From Thalassobius vesicularis (GTDB taxonomy: Bacteria > Pseudomonadota > Alphaproteobacteria > Rhodobacterales > Rhodobacteraceae): a stretch of 64,000 bases of DNA. A program made the translations under genes and the position numbers. The first letter of the stretch is position 1, and the number at the start of each line of letters is the position of its first letter. The notes beneath the pieces are model-generated. The model saw nothing but the letters and a program-made list of their open reading frames with translations, had not been told where the DNA came from and ran no database searches. Location of the stretch: the NCBI RefSeq assembly GCF_004799325.1, contig NZ_SSMD01000006.1:1-64000 (forward strand). Direction: 5' to 3'. Below are positions 43,834 through 54,311 of this stretch, piece by piece.

Positions 43834-44376
43834 TCAACCGTTCAGCACCTGATCCGTCGTTACGACCTTGGCATAGCTCATGGCCAGCGGCGACATGAAC
43901 GCCGCATGCACCATCTCGGCCGGGACCGTGACCCCGCCGAACTGCGCCTCTTTCGCGCCGCAGGCATCCTCGGCCACTATGGTCTCATAGCCCATATCGA
44001 CTGCCGCCCGCGTGGTCGCGTCGATGCACATCTGGCTTTGCGCGCCGCACAGGATCACCCGCTCGACCCCCGCGCCCTGCAGGATGTTCTGCAAATCGGT
44101 GCCCTGAAAGCTGTTCGGCCGGTGTTTCAGCACCACCGCCTCTCCGGCGCTCGGGGCGACGCTGGTGTGGATCTCCGCCCCCTCGGTCCCCGGCCGAAAG
44201 AATGGCGAGGTGGGCCGCCCCTCGTGCCGGATATGGACCACCAGTTGCCCTGTCTCGCGCGCATGTTTCAGCAGCCGCGCCGCGTTCTCGGCCGCTTGCG
44301 CCATCTTGGCGACGGGCCACGCGCCCCCCTCGAAATAGTCGTTCTGAATGTCCACCAGGATCAAAGCCGTCGTCAT
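43834..44376 (-). CDS. Cysteine hydrolase (isochorismatase-like family)
   Basis: A 180-residue isochorismatase-fold protein with the catalytic triad D9 ('LILVDIQNDYF'), K84 ('AVVLKHRPNSF') and C117 ('LCGAQSQMCIDAT'). The presence of the Cys points to an amidase-type hydrolase (nicotinamidase, carbamoylase, ureidoacrylate types). The start could be 44376 or 44379; AAGGA sits 6 bases from the first. Divergent from a GlxA-type regulator that probably controls it. Confidence 0.87.
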   Translation of the reverse strand: MTTALILVDIQNDYFEGGAWPVAKMAQAAENAARLLKHARETGQLVVHIRHEGRPTSPFFRPGTEGAEIHTSVAPSAGEAVVLKHRPNSFQGTDLQNILQGAGVERVILCGAQSQMCIDATTRAAVDMGYETIVAEDACGAKEAQFGGVTVPAEMVHAAFMSPLAMSYAKVVTTDQVLNG

Positions 44377-44454
44377 CATGCGTCCTTTCCGTTGCTTTGA
44401 CTGCAAGATGCCACGCCTTGACCGGCCACAGAATTGGCTAATACTGCAATCACT

Positions 44455-45363
44455 ATGCAAGATTCGCCAAACCCCCTGTCCGTCGCCCTTGTCGCCACCC
44501 CCGGCGTGCAAGAGGCCGCCTTGCTGGGCCTGACCGACCTCTTTGCCGTGGCCAACCGCTTTGCCCCCGGCCGGATCGTTGCCACCCGGGTCGACCAACC
44601 CGTCCCCCACCGTTTCGACGTCGTGCTGTTCCTGCCCAGTCTTGGCGGCTCTCGTGGCGCGCCGGATCATCCGCTGGCGCTTTGGGCGCGGGATCAGCAC
44701 CGGCAGGGCGCGCGGCTTTGCTCTGTCTGTGCGGGCGCGTTCTGGCTGGGCGCGGCGGGCGTGCTGGACCGTCGTCCCGTCACCACCCATTGGGCGCTGG
44801 AGGATGAGTTCCGCGCCGCCTTTCCCGCCGCCCGGCTGGAGCCTGAGCAGATCCTGATCGACGACCACGACATCGTCACAGCCGGCGGTCTGATGGCGTG
44901 GATCGACCTTGGCCTGTTCCTTGTGGGGCAGGCGGGCGGCCCCGCGCTGGTGTCCCAAGTCGCGCGTCACCTGCTGGTCGACCCCTCGGGGCGCGAGCAG
45001 CGCAATTACCGCACCTTCCGCCCCAATCGCGGGCATGGGGACGCCGCCATTCTGGCGGTTCAGACCTGGCTGGAAACCCACCATCCCCAGCCTGTCCTGG
45101 CCGAGGATATGGCCGCCGTCGCCGCCCTCAGCGGCCGCAGCTTTCTGCGCCGGTTCCGCGCCGCGACGGGGCTGACCCCCTCGGCCTACCTGCAAAACCT
45201 GCGGATCGAGAAGGCCCGCGGCCTGCTGGAGCGCACCCCCACACCCGTGGCCGAAATCGGCTGGGCGGTTGGCTACGCGGATGCCGCCGCCTTTGCGCGG
45301 GTGTTTCGCCAGATCACCGGGGTGACGGCGGGCGATTACCGTCGCCGCTTCGCCATTGCCTGA
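44455..45363 (+). CDS. GlxA-type AraC-family transcriptional regulator (DJ-1/PfpI domain plus HTH)
   Basis: A 302-residue regulator. The N-terminal DJ-1/PfpI-like sensor domain (about 1-170) contains 'LCSVCAGAFWLGAAGVLDRR' with the nucleophile-elbow cysteine. The C-terminal AraC double helix-turn-helix (about 205-300) has 'LSGRSFLRRFRAATGLTPSA' and 'EIGWAVGYADAAAFARVFRQ'. GlxA-like regulators often govern amino-acid or glycine betaine breakdown. It is divergent from the cysteine hydrolase. The ATG at 44455 is used; an upstream TTG (44434) would add seven residues. Confidence 0.87.
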   Translation: MQDSPNPLSVALVATPGVQEAALLGLTDLFAVANRFAPGRIVATRVDQPVPHRFDVVLFLPSLGGSRGAPDHPLALWARDQHRQGARLCSVCAGAFWLGAAGVLDRRPVTTHWALEDEFRAAFPAARLEPEQILIDDHDIVTAGGLMAWIDLGLFLVGQAGGPALVSQVARHLLVDPSGREQRNYRTFRPNRGHGDAAILAVQTWLETHHPQPVLAEDMAAVAALSGRSFLRRFRAATGLTPSAYLQNLRIEKARGLLERTPTPVAEIGWAVGYADAAAFARVFRQITGVTAGDYRRRFAIA

Positions 45364-45392
45364 CCCGGCCCCGCCCCGCTATCCTGCGCAGC

Positions 45393-45701
45393 ATGGATCA
45401 CCCGCTCATCGACCTCATCAACCAGAAGATCGCGCAGGCCGAGGCAGACGGCGCCTTTGACAACCTGTCCGGTGCGGGCAAACCGCTACCGCCCTGCGAT
45501 GACCCGGAAAACGCCCTGTTCAACCGGCTGATCCGTGAAAACGGCGCGGTGCCTGAATTCGTCAACCTGTCGCGCGAACTGGCCCGCCTGCGAGAGGAGC
45601 TGCGCGATTGCGCCGACCGCACGCGCCGCCGCGACCTGATGCAAGAGATGTCGCTGATGGAGACGCGGATCGCTCTGGCCAAGCAGGACTTTGGGCGCTG
45701 A
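45393..45701 (+). CDS. DUF1992 (DnaJ-homologue-like) family protein
   Basis: A 102-residue protein with 'LIDLINQKIAQAEADGAFDN' and 'LSGAGKPLPPCDDPENALF', the DUF1992 core, followed by a helical charged C-terminus. The family is sometimes called DnaJ homologue subfamily C member 28-like, though it has no J domain. Function unknown. It is 3 bases before the next gene, so they are cotranscribed. Confidence 0.85.
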   Translation: MDHPLIDLINQKIAQAEADGAFDNLSGAGKPLPPCDDPENALFNRLIRENGAVPEFVNLSRELARLREELRDCADRTRRRDLMQEMSLMETRIALAKQDFGR

Positions 45702-45704
45702 GCC

Positions 45705-46364
45705 ATGTGCGGGCGGTTCGCGGTCACCCTGCCGAATGATGCGATGGCCCAGCTGTTCGGGGCCAGCCCGGCGAATGCTCTGCCCGCCGTGCCAAATTAC
45801 AACGTCTGCCCGACGACGCAGGTGCATGTGGTCGCCACAGACTCGGACATCCGCAGGCTGGGCGCGATGCGCTGGGGCTTTCTGCCGTCGTGGTACAAAT
45901 CGCCCACCGATGGCCCGCTGCTGATCAACGCCCGCGCCGAAACCATCGCCGAGAAACCCGCCTTCCGCGAGGCTTGCCGTCGCCGCCGCTGCATCCTGCC
46001 CATCTCGGGGTTTTATGAATGGAGCAAGGACGACGCGGGCAACCGTCTGCCCTGGTACATCACCCGCACCGATGGCGCGCCGATGGCCTTGGCCGGGGTC
46101 TGGCTGATGTGGGGCGCGGACCCGTTTCCCACCTGCGCCGTCGTCACCACCGGCGCCAGCGCGGATATCGAGCATGTCCATCACCGCATGCCCGTGATTC
46201 TGGAGCCCGACACCTGGGCCAAATGGCTGGGCGAAGAGGGGCACGGCGCCGCCCCGTTGATGCGCGCCGCCCCGGTTGGCACCCTGCAGACGCACCGGGT
46301 CAGCACCGCCGTCAACTCCAACCGCGCCTCGGGCCCCGAGCTGATCGTGCCGTTCGACGAGTGA
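45705..46364 (+). CDS. SOS response-associated peptidase, HMCES/YedK family (abasic-site shield)
   Basis: A 219-residue SRAP-domain protein. After Met removal Cys2 ('MCGRFAVTLPND') becomes the N-terminal nucleophile that crosslinks to abasic sites in single-stranded DNA. Further landmarks are 'RWGFLPSWYK', 'INARAETIAEKPAFREAC', the acidic residue in 'LPISGFYEWSKD' near 106 and 'HHRMPVIL' with the conserved His near 162. It protects replication forks from abasic-site breakage. No LexA site is apparent nearby. Confidence 0.92.
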   Translation: MCGRFAVTLPNDAMAQLFGASPANALPAVPNYNVCPTTQVHVVATDSDIRRLGAMRWGFLPSWYKSPTDGPLLINARAETIAEKPAFREACRRRRCILPISGFYEWSKDDAGNRLPWYITRTDGAPMALAGVWLMWGADPFPTCAVVTTGASADIEHVHHRMPVILEPDTWAKWLGEEGHGAAPLMRAAPVGTLQTHRVSTAVNSNRASGPELIVPFDE

Positions 46365-46437
46365 TCGGAACGCCGTTCCGGTGCCGTCGCGGCAGGCTGG
46401 AATAAAAATCCCTGAACATGATAATGGTCAGTATGCG

Positions 46438-46455
46438 TACCGTATTAATACGGTA
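46438..46455. promoter_or_regulatory. Perfect 18-bp palindrome upstream of bioMNY, candidate operator
   Basis: TACCGTATTAATACGGTA is exactly self-complementary and lies 80 bp before the bioM start. It does not match the BioR motif (TTATnnATAA-like) or the BirA site, so the regulator would be another dimeric protein. Confidence 0.6.
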
Positions 46456-46460
46456 TGAAC

Positions 46461-46481
46461 TTTGCAAAATGGCCTTGCAAA
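46461..46481. promoter_or_regulatory. TTGCAAA direct repeat in the bioM leader
   Basis: TTTGCAAA at 46461-46468 and CTTGCAAA at 46474-46481 share TTGCAAA, spaced 13 bp start to start, between the palindrome and bioM. It resembles the boxes upstream of prpE. The PccR/ScfR motif as I recall it has a 12-bp repeat, so this is close but not exact. Confidence 0.35.
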
Positions 46482-46534
46482 CTCTTGCTTACCCCGTGGG
46501 TTTCGCTGTACGCATCCGCAAAACCGGAGGCACA

Positions 46535-47293
46535 ATGCAGACGCAGCAATTCCAGATCGCACAGGAAATCGGGGCCAAATTGCCTCCGGTCGAACTGCGC
46601 GACGTCTGCTATGCCCGCGAAACCACACAGGTTTTTCAGGGCCTCTCGCTCAGCCTGTCGCAGCGGCGCGTGGGAATCGTCGGGCGCAACGGCTCGGGCA
46701 AGTCGCAACTGGCCCGACTCATCGCCGGTTTGGCCGCGCCCGACGCGGGGCAGGTCACCGTGGACGGCGTCACCGTCGCCACCGACCGCAAGGCCGCCAT
46801 CCGCACCGTTGGCATCCTGTTCCAGAACCCCGACCACCAGATCATCTTTCCCACCGTGGGCGAGGAGCTGACCTTCGGCCTCACCGCCACTGGCACGCCC
46901 AAGGCGCAGGCGCGCGAGCAGGCCCACGCGATGCTGGCCCGCTTTGGTCGCCCGGACTGGTTCGACCGCTCGGTGCATGGCCTCTCCGGTGGTCAGCGGC
47001 ATCTGGTCTGCCTGATGGCCGTGTTGATGATGGCGCCCCGCGTGATCGTGCTGGACGAACCCTTTGCCGGGCTCGACATGGCCACCACCCTGCGCCTCAG
47101 CCGTCACCTGTCCGCGCTGGACCAGACCCTGATCCACATCAGCCACGACCTGTCCGCGCTGTCCGGCTATGACCGCGTGATCTGGCTGGAACAGGGCGCG
47201 GTCCACATGGATGGCGCCCCTGCGGATGTCCTGCCCGCCTACGAAACCCAGATGCGCGCGTGGGGAGGGTCCGATGATTTCGCTGACCTCTGA
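46535..47293 (+). CDS. bioM: Biotin ECF transporter ATPase BioM
   Basis: A 252-residue ABC ATPase. Walker A is 'GIVGRNGSGKSQLARLIA' near residue 48, the Q-loop 'GILFQNPDHQIIFPTVGEEL' near 92, the signature 'HGLSGGQRHLVCLMA' near 148, Walker B 'VIVLDEPFAGLD' near 170, and the switch His in 'IHISHDLSAL'. It powers biotin uptake with BioN and BioY encoded next. GGAGG lies 4-5 bases before the ATG at 46535. It overlaps bioN by 20 bases. Confidence 0.93.
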   Translation: MQTQQFQIAQEIGAKLPPVELRDVCYARETTQVFQGLSLSLSQRRVGIVGRNGSGKSQLARLIAGLAAPDAGQVTVDGVTVATDRKAAIRTVGILFQNPDHQIIFPTVGEELTFGLTATGTPKAQAREQAHAMLARFGRPDWFDRSVHGLSGGQRHLVCLMAVLMMAPRVIVLDEPFAGLDMATTLRLSRHLSALDQTLIHISHDLSALSGYDRVIWLEQGAVHMDGAPADVLPAYETQMRAWGGSDDFADL

Positions 47294-47873
47294 GCGCCGC
47301 ACCCCCTATCACTCCTGGCCCGCGGGCCCCAAACTGCTGGGCCTGTCGGCCTTCACGCTGGCGATTTTCTACATGAACGGCATCGCGCTCAGCGCCGCCG
47401 TGATGGGGGCGGTGATCGCCGCCTATCTGGTCGGCGGTCTGGCCTTCGCCCGCGAGGGGCTGCGCTTTCTGCGCCCCGTCCTGGTCTTCGTCGCCATCAT
47501 CCTGGTCTGGCACCTGGCCGTGGGCCGCGTGGCCGAGGGCGTGGTCATCGTCCTGCGCCTGCTGGCCGCCATCGCCGCCGCCAACCTGGTGACCCTCACC
47601 ACCCGGATGGAGGACATGCTGGACGTCATCCAACGCACCTTGGCAAAGATCGGCGTGCCCCCGGCGACCCGCCGCAGGTTCGCTTTGTCCGTCGCGCTGG
47701 TCGTACGTTTTACGCCCGTTTTGGTACAAAAGGGCGGCCTTCTGGTCGAGGCCTGGCGTGCCCGCACTGTCAAACGCCCCGGCTGGCGGCTGGTGCTGCC
47801 CTTTGCCCTGCTGGCCATCGACGACGCTGAACAGACCGCCGAGGCGCTAAAAGCGCGCGGCGGGGTGATGTGA
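47274..47873 (+). CDS. bioN: Biotin ECF transporter transmembrane protein BioN
   Basis: A 199-residue EcfT-family membrane subunit with four to five helices. The C-terminal cytoplasmic helices carry the two A-R-x motifs that couple to the ATPase ('VEAWRARTVKRPG' and 'AEALKARGGVM'). The start at 47274 lies inside bioM and has GGAGGG 4-5 bases upstream. Confidence 0.9.
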   Translation: MISLTSERRTPYHSWPAGPKLLGLSAFTLAIFYMNGIALSAAVMGAVIAAYLVGGLAFAREGLRFLRPVLVFVAIILVWHLAVGRVAEGVVIVLRLLAAIAAANLVTLTTRMEDMLDVIQRTLAKIGVPPATRRRFALSVALVVRFTPVLVQKGGLLVEAWRARTVKRPGWRLVLPFALLAIDDAEQTAEALKARGGVM

Positions 47874-47925
47874 TTACCGGGCCGTTTGCCCGCCCCCTCC
47901 TCAGGACGCAACGAAAGGACCCCAA

Positions 47926-48465
47926 ATGGAACGCAACCTGACCCTGATCGCCCTCTTTGCCGCACTGATCGCGGCCCTGGGCCTTGTCCCCAAACTGACG
48001 CTGATGTCGGGTGTGCCGATCTCGGCGCAATCGCTGGGCATCATGTTGTGCGGCACCGTGCTGGGCGCCAAGCGCGGCGCGCTGGCCGTGCTGCTGTTCC
48101 TGGCGCTGGTGGCGCTGGGTCTGCCCCTGCTGGCCGGTGGCCGTGGCGGCATCGGCGTGTTCTCGGGCGTGACCATGGGCTACCTGATCGGCTTCCCGGT
48201 TGCGGCTTTCGTCACCGGCCTGCTGGCTCAGACCTGGCGTGATCGTGGCGGGTTCGTTTTCCCGGCCGTCGCGGCCCTGATCGGCGGCGTGATCGTGCTG
48301 AACGTGCTGGGCATCATCGGCATGTCGATCAAGCTGGACAAGACGTTGCTGGAGGCCTCGCTGCTGGCGACGCCGTTCGTGCCGGGCGATATCCTGAAAT
48401 GCGTGCTGGCCGGCCTGATCACCCAAGGTCTGCTGAAAGCGCGCCCCGGTCTGGCGCAGGCCTGA
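47926..48465 (+). CDS. bioY: Biotin ECF transporter substrate-binding subunit BioY
   Basis: A 179-residue membrane S-component with six helices. 'GVPISAQSLGIMLCGTVLGA' near residue 27 and 'LPLLAGGRGGIGVFSGVTMG' near 67 are the conserved biotin-binding loops of BioY. AAAGGA precedes the ATG by 7 bases. A terminator follows after about 75 bp. Confidence 0.93.
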   Translation: MERNLTLIALFAALIAALGLVPKLTLMSGVPISAQSLGIMLCGTVLGAKRGALAVLLFLALVALGLPLLAGGRGGIGVFSGVTMGYLIGFPVAAFVTGLLAQTWRDRGGFVFPAVAALIGGVIVLNVLGIIGMSIKLDKTLLEASLLATPFVPGDILKCVLAGLITQGLLKARPGLAQA

Positions 48466-48512
48466 TCGGACAGGGGGAAGGGGGCGCTGCCCCCGTCGCG
48501 CATGGCGCGACT

Positions 48513-48540
48513 CCCCCGGGATATTTGGAAAAAGAAGAAG
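48513..48540. repeat. 28-bp interspersed repeat, copy 2
   Basis: Exact reverse complement of 29140-29167 over all 28 bases. It lies between bioY and its terminator and again adjoins G-run/C-run hairpins (48486-48512). Same orientation relative to the preceding gene end is not conserved. Confidence 0.85.
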
Positions 48541-48566
48541 GGCAGGGGGTGTCTCCTGCCCTTTTT
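48540..48566 (+). terminator. Terminator of bioMNY
   Basis: Stem GGGCAGG / CCTGCCC with an 8-base loop, followed by TTTTT. It lies just before the convergent tex stop. Confidence 0.85.
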
Positions 48567-48568
48567 CG

Positions 48569-50905
<2,337 letters not shown>

Positions 50906-50972
50906 GGGGGACTCCCTTGGGCACTGTTCGGACAGCCTGTCTACCGCCCCCGGCCCGCGCCGCCAAGCGCAA

Positions 50973-51233
50973 TCAGCGCAGCGCGCGCGACAGCAGGTTC
51001 ACCCCGCCCAGCACCACGACCAGCGCCAGGATGATCCACTCGGCCCGGGTTTTGCGCTTCTTGGGGGTGGGGGTCTCGTTGACGATCTTTTCTATGCGCA
51101 ATTCCTGCCCCGGCAGACGCTCTTTCAGTGCCGCGATGGCCGCCTGCTGGGTGGGCGCGTCGATGCGTTCGCGCTGCGGGGTTTCCGGCGCGTCGCTGGA
51201 CAGGTTGCGGAATCGGATCACGTATTCGGCCAT
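50973..51233 (-). CDS. Small tail-anchored protein of unknown function
   Basis: An 86-residue protein: N-terminal soluble domain with alternating strands ('[14 protein letters not shown]' and '[20 protein letters not shown]'), a basic stretch '[11 protein letters not shown]', then one C-terminal hydrophobic helix ('[20 protein letters not shown]'). The topology suggests a cytoplasmic domain anchored to the inner membrane. I do not recognise the family. It lies 67 bp upstream of tex on the same strand. Confidence 0.65.
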   Translation of the reverse strand: MAEYVIRFRNLSSDAPETPQRERIDAPTQQAAIAALKERLPGQELRIEKIVNETPTPKKRKTRAEWIILALVVVLGGVNLLSRALR

Positions 51234-51384
51234 ATCCGCGCCGTATCACAGCCCGGCGCGCGCGCCAATGCGCCCGTTTCGCAGGCAGTGCCGCGCGCAA
51301 TTTGCCGCGTCGCAGCAAATCGACTCGGCTCTGTCACATCGCCCGCCTAGACTGGGGCGAAAGATACCAAATCACAGGCCCAGC

Positions 51385-52149
51385 ATGTTCTCCCTCTCTG
51401 GTAAGAAAGCCCTGATCGTCGGCATCGCCAATTCCCATTCCATCGCCTATGGCATCGCCCAGGCCCTGCGCGAACAGGGGGCCGAGCTGGCGGTGACCTA
51501 CCTCAACGAAAAGGCCCGCCCTTTTGTCGAACCCCTTGCGCAAGAGCTGGAGGCCGACATCTTCGCCCCGCTCGACGTGACCGACACGGCCCAGATCGAC
51601 ACGCTGTTCGACCAGATCGAGGAGCTGTGGGGCCGCCTCGACATCCTGATCCACGCCGTCGCCTTCTGCCCGATGGAGGATCTGCACGGCCGCGTCACCG
51701 ATTGCTCTCGTCAGGGGTTCCGCATGGCGATGGATATCTCGGTCGGCAGCTTCCTCCACCTGACCCGTGAGGCCGAGCCGCTGATGGCCGACGGCGGCGC
51801 CTGCATGACCATCAGCTATTTCGGTGCCGAAAAGGTGGTCGAGAATTACAACGTCATGGGCCCGGTCAAGGCCGCGCTGGAATCCGTCACCAAGTACATG
51901 GCCGCCGAGCTGGGCCCCAAGGGCATCCGCGTTAACGCCCTGTCGCCCGGGCCGCTGATGACCCGCGCCGCCAGCGGTATCGCGCATTTCGACCAACTGC
52001 TGGACATGGCGGCCGAGCGCGCGCCGACCCATCAACTGGCCACCATCGCGGACGTGGGGGCCTACGCGGCCTTTCTGGCCTCGGACAGTGCGAAAAACGT
52101 GACCGGCGGGGTGCACTATATCGACGGCGGCTATCATATCGTGGGCTAG
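51385..52149 (+). CDS. fabI: Enoyl-ACP reductase (FabI-type short-chain dehydrogenase)
   Basis: A 254-residue SDR that reduces enoyl-ACP in fatty acid synthesis. The nucleotide loop is 'IVGIANSHSIAYGIAQAL' from residue 11, and the catalytic Y155-x6-K162 lies in 'ENYNVMGPVKAALESV', the FabI spacing. It is slightly short at the C-terminus (usual 260-270). Roseobacters often have more than one FabI-like protein, so this could be a second copy. Start is the ATG 51385. Confidence 0.85.
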   Translation: MFSLSGKKALIVGIANSHSIAYGIAQALREQGAELAVTYLNEKARPFVEPLAQELEADIFAPLDVTDTAQIDTLFDQIEELWGRLDILIHAVAFCPMEDLHGRVTDCSRQGFRMAMDISVGSFLHLTREAEPLMADGGACMTISYFGAEKVVENYNVMGPVKAALESVTKYMAAELGPKGIRVNALSPGPLMTRAASGIAHFDQLLDMAAERAPTHQLATIADVGAYAAFLASDSAKNVTGGVHYIDGGYHIVG

Positions 52150-52202
52150 GGGAAACCGTCTTGACCTTGTCTTGCGGTTCGCCTATCCCGTGATCCTGCT
52201 GA

Positions 52203-52276
52203 GCGGGCGTTGTGTAATGGTAAGACCTTAGCCTTCCAAGCTAATGACGCGGGTTCGATTCCCGCCGCCCGCTCCA
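52203..52276 (+). tRNA. tRNA-Gly (anticodon TCC)
   Basis: A 74-base cloverleaf is readable: acceptor GCGGGCG pairing with CGCCCGC, D-arm 'TGTAATGGTAAGAC', anticodon stem-loop TTAGC-CTTCCAA-GCTAA with anticodon TCC, T-arm 'GCGGGTTCGATTCCCGC', and an encoded 3' CCA. It decodes GGA (and, by wobble, GGG). Confidence 0.96.
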
Positions 52277-52278
52277 GC

Positions 52279-52914
52279 CTATCCCCAGACAGTTCCATCC
52301 AGCACCGGCCCCACCGTCAGGGACAGGCCCCAGATTGCCAGCACCGCGCCCGCGATCAGGTCCAGCCAGCGCAGCGCGCCGTCGTTCATCCGGGTCCGCG
52401 CCCACAGCGCCAGATGCACCAAGATCAGCCACCACAGGGCCGAGCCGAAAAATACCCCCGCCACCAGCGCATAGGCCGCGTGCGCCTGACTGGCCGCAGC
52501 GCCCCCCAGTGCCGCGATCATGCCGGTAAAGGCCAGAATCGTCGCCGGGTTCGACAGCGTCAGCAGGTAGGTCGCGCCGAACGCCCCCATCAATCCGCGC
52601 GCCGGGGCCTCGGCCGCGCGGGCCTGACGCCGGGCAAAGAATCCCTTCAGTGTCATCAGGCCCAGCCACAGGATCAGCAGCCCGCCGAACACCTGCATCT
52701 GCGGCGCATAGAGCAGCAGCACCCCGGTGGCCGAGAACCCCACCGCCACCAGCAGCCCATAGGTGCCATCCGCCGCCGCAGCCCCCAGCCCGGTCGCCAG
52801 CCCCGCGCCGCGCCCCTGCATGATGCTGCGCCGGATGCACAACAGCCCGATCGGCCCGACCGGAGCGGCAATGGCCAGCCCGATGCCCAGCCCTTTGACA
52901 AACACCTCCAGCAT
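52279..52914 (-). CDS. LysE/RhtB-family amino acid exporter
   Basis: A 211-residue membrane protein with six helices. The family entry motif is 'GLAIAAPVGPIGLLCIRRSI' near residue 13, then 'GRGAGLATGLGAAAADGTYG', and 'YLLTLSNPATILAFTGMIAA' near 115. It exports amino acids or similar compounds. Its start overlaps the stop of the Lrp-family gene by one base, so the two are cotranscribed, the regulator controlling its own exporter. It ends 3 bases from the tRNA. Confidence 0.9.
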   Translation of the reverse strand: MLEVFVKGLGIGLAIAAPVGPIGLLCIRRSIMQGRGAGLATGLGAAAADGTYGLLVAVGFSATGVLLLYAPQMQVFGGLLILWLGLMTLKGFFARRQARAAEAPARGLMGAFGATYLLTLSNPATILAFTGMIAALGGAAASQAHAAYALVAGVFFGSALWWLILVHLALWARTRMNDGALRWLDLIAGAVLAIWGLSLTVGPVLDGTVWG

Positions 52915-53369
52915 CAGCGGTCCGCCCCCACGGCGATGGCCGCGGTTTCCTTGGCCGTGTCCAGCGTGATGATCGACTCGGTTCGCAGCACGGCAGGCAG
53001 GGGTTTCACCACCCGCGTCAGGAACGCCTGCAGCGCCCGCGTATCCGCCACCCGCAGCTTCATCAGGTAGGAATGTGGCCCGCTGATATGGTGCAGCTCC
53101 TGCACCTCGGGGTGGCTCACCAGTTCCGCGACCGCCTCGGCCTCTCCGTCAAAGCTCAGGTCCAGCAGCATGAACGCGCACAGCCCCAACCCAAAGCTCT
53201 GCGGGTCCAGACGCGCCTGCCAGCCCGCAATTGCCCCCTGTGCCACCAACCGGCGCACCCGGTCATTCGCGGCAGACAGCGACAGGCCCACGGCCTCGGC
53301 CAGTTCAGCGGACGAGGTGCGCCCGGCCTCTTGCAGGATGGAGCAAATTTTGCGGTCGATGTCGTCCAT
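52914..53369 (-). CDS. Lrp/AsnC-family transcriptional regulator
   Basis: A 151-residue regulator: helix-turn-helix ('RTSSAELAEAVGLSLSAAND', residues about 17-40) and a C-terminal RAM ligand domain with 'VQELHHISGPHSYLMKLRVA' near 95. It probably senses an amino acid and controls the adjacent LysE exporter, as LrpC/LysG-type pairs do. The start at 53369 (MDDIDRK) is used because it matches the family N-terminus; upstream ATG 53381 is possible. Confidence 0.9.
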   Translation of the reverse strand: MDDIDRKICSILQEAGRTSSAELAEAVGLSLSAANDRVRRLVAQGAIAGWQARLDPQSFGLGLCAFMLLDLSFDGEAEAVAELVSHPEVQELHHISGPHSYLMKLRVADTRALQAFLTRVVKPLPAVLRTESIITLDTAKETAAIAVGADR

Positions 53370-53539
53370 GATGGGAATCATTTCTGCTGGAATTATGATA
53401 GGCCGCAAATATTCCTGAATATTCACGATTCGACAAGCAAAATGACGGCGCGCGCATCCATCCCCCGCTCAACCGCCACCTTTCCCAGCCCCGCACGCTT
53501 TGCTAAGCCATTCTGCAAGGCATTTTGCGGGGGCTTCCC

Positions 53540-54301
53540 ATGTATCAGCGCATCAAGAACCTGTACGAAGGCGACAGCGAGGCGGCGCACCGCTTCCGCT
53601 ATGCGCTGCTGGTGTTCGACGTCACCACGATCCTGTTCGTGATCGCCACGTCCTTCTTTCCGCATGGCCTGTCGGTCGAGGTAATCGACTTCGTCTTCGG
53701 CATTTTCATTCTGGCCGATTTCGTGGCGCGGATCGCGATTGCCAACCACCCCCTGCGCCTGTTCACGCGCCTGTCCACATGGGCGGACGTGGTCGCTGTC
53801 TGCTCGTTCCTGGCCCCGATCGTGGGCGAGGGGCTGGGCTTCCTGCGTATCCTGCGGACCCTGCGCCTGCTGCACACCTATCAGCTGATGAACCGGCTCA
53901 AGCAGGATTTCGTGTTCTTCCGCCGCCATCAGGACGTGGTGATCGCAGCCATCAACCTGTGTGTGTTCCTGTTCGTGATGACGGGCCTGATCTATGCGCT
54001 GCAACACGGGCTGAACCCGCAGATCAACAACTACGCCGACGCGCTGTATTTCACCGTCACCACGCTGACCACCACGGGCTTCGGGGATATCACGCTGACC
54101 GGCACCTCAGGCCGGATGCTGTCCGTCGCGGTGATGATCTTTGGCGTCACCCTGTTCCTGCGTCTGGCGCAGGTGATGTTCCGCCCCGCCAAGGTCCGCG
54201 CGCCCTGCGCCCATTGCGGGCTGAGCCTGCACGACCCCGACGCCGTTCACTGCAAACACTGCGGCGCCGTCGTCCATATCGAGACCGAGGGCGAGTACTG
54301 A
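53540..54301 (+). CDS. Voltage-sensor potassium channel with C-terminal zinc ribbon
   Basis: A 253-residue six-helix cation channel. S1-S3 span about 21-95. S4 carries arginines every third residue (R103, R106, R109 in 'FLRILRTLRLLH'). S5 is about 133-154, and the pore has the selectivity filter T-T-G-F-G-D at 178-183 ('TTTGFGDITLTG', F in place of the usual Y). S6 is about 193-214. A short cytoplasmic tail has two CxxC pairs (C223/C226 and C238/C241), a probable zinc ribbon. The zinc tail is unusual and could gate or tether the channel. ATG 53540 preferred over an upstream TTG. Confidence 0.87.
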   Translation: MYQRIKNLYEGDSEAAHRFRYALLVFDVTTILFVIATSFFPHGLSVEVIDFVFGIFILADFVARIAIANHPLRLFTRLSTWADVVAVCSFLAPIVGEGLGFLRILRTLRLLHTYQLMNRLKQDFVFFRRHQDVVIAAINLCVFLFVMTGLIYALQHGLNPQINNYADALYFTVTTLTTTGFGDITLTGTSGRMLSVAVMIFGVTLFLRLAQVMFRPAKVRAPCAHCGLSLHDPDAVHCKHCGAVVHIETEGEY

Positions 54302-54311
54302 TCGCCCCGGA

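Noticed and set aside
46366-46380. CGGAACGCCGTTCCG hairpin after the YedK-like gene, and the GGAAC in it as an EcfG promoter.
   Set aside because: The stem is only 6 bp with no T-run, and no GTT element lies 16-17 bp from GGAAC in a useful direction.
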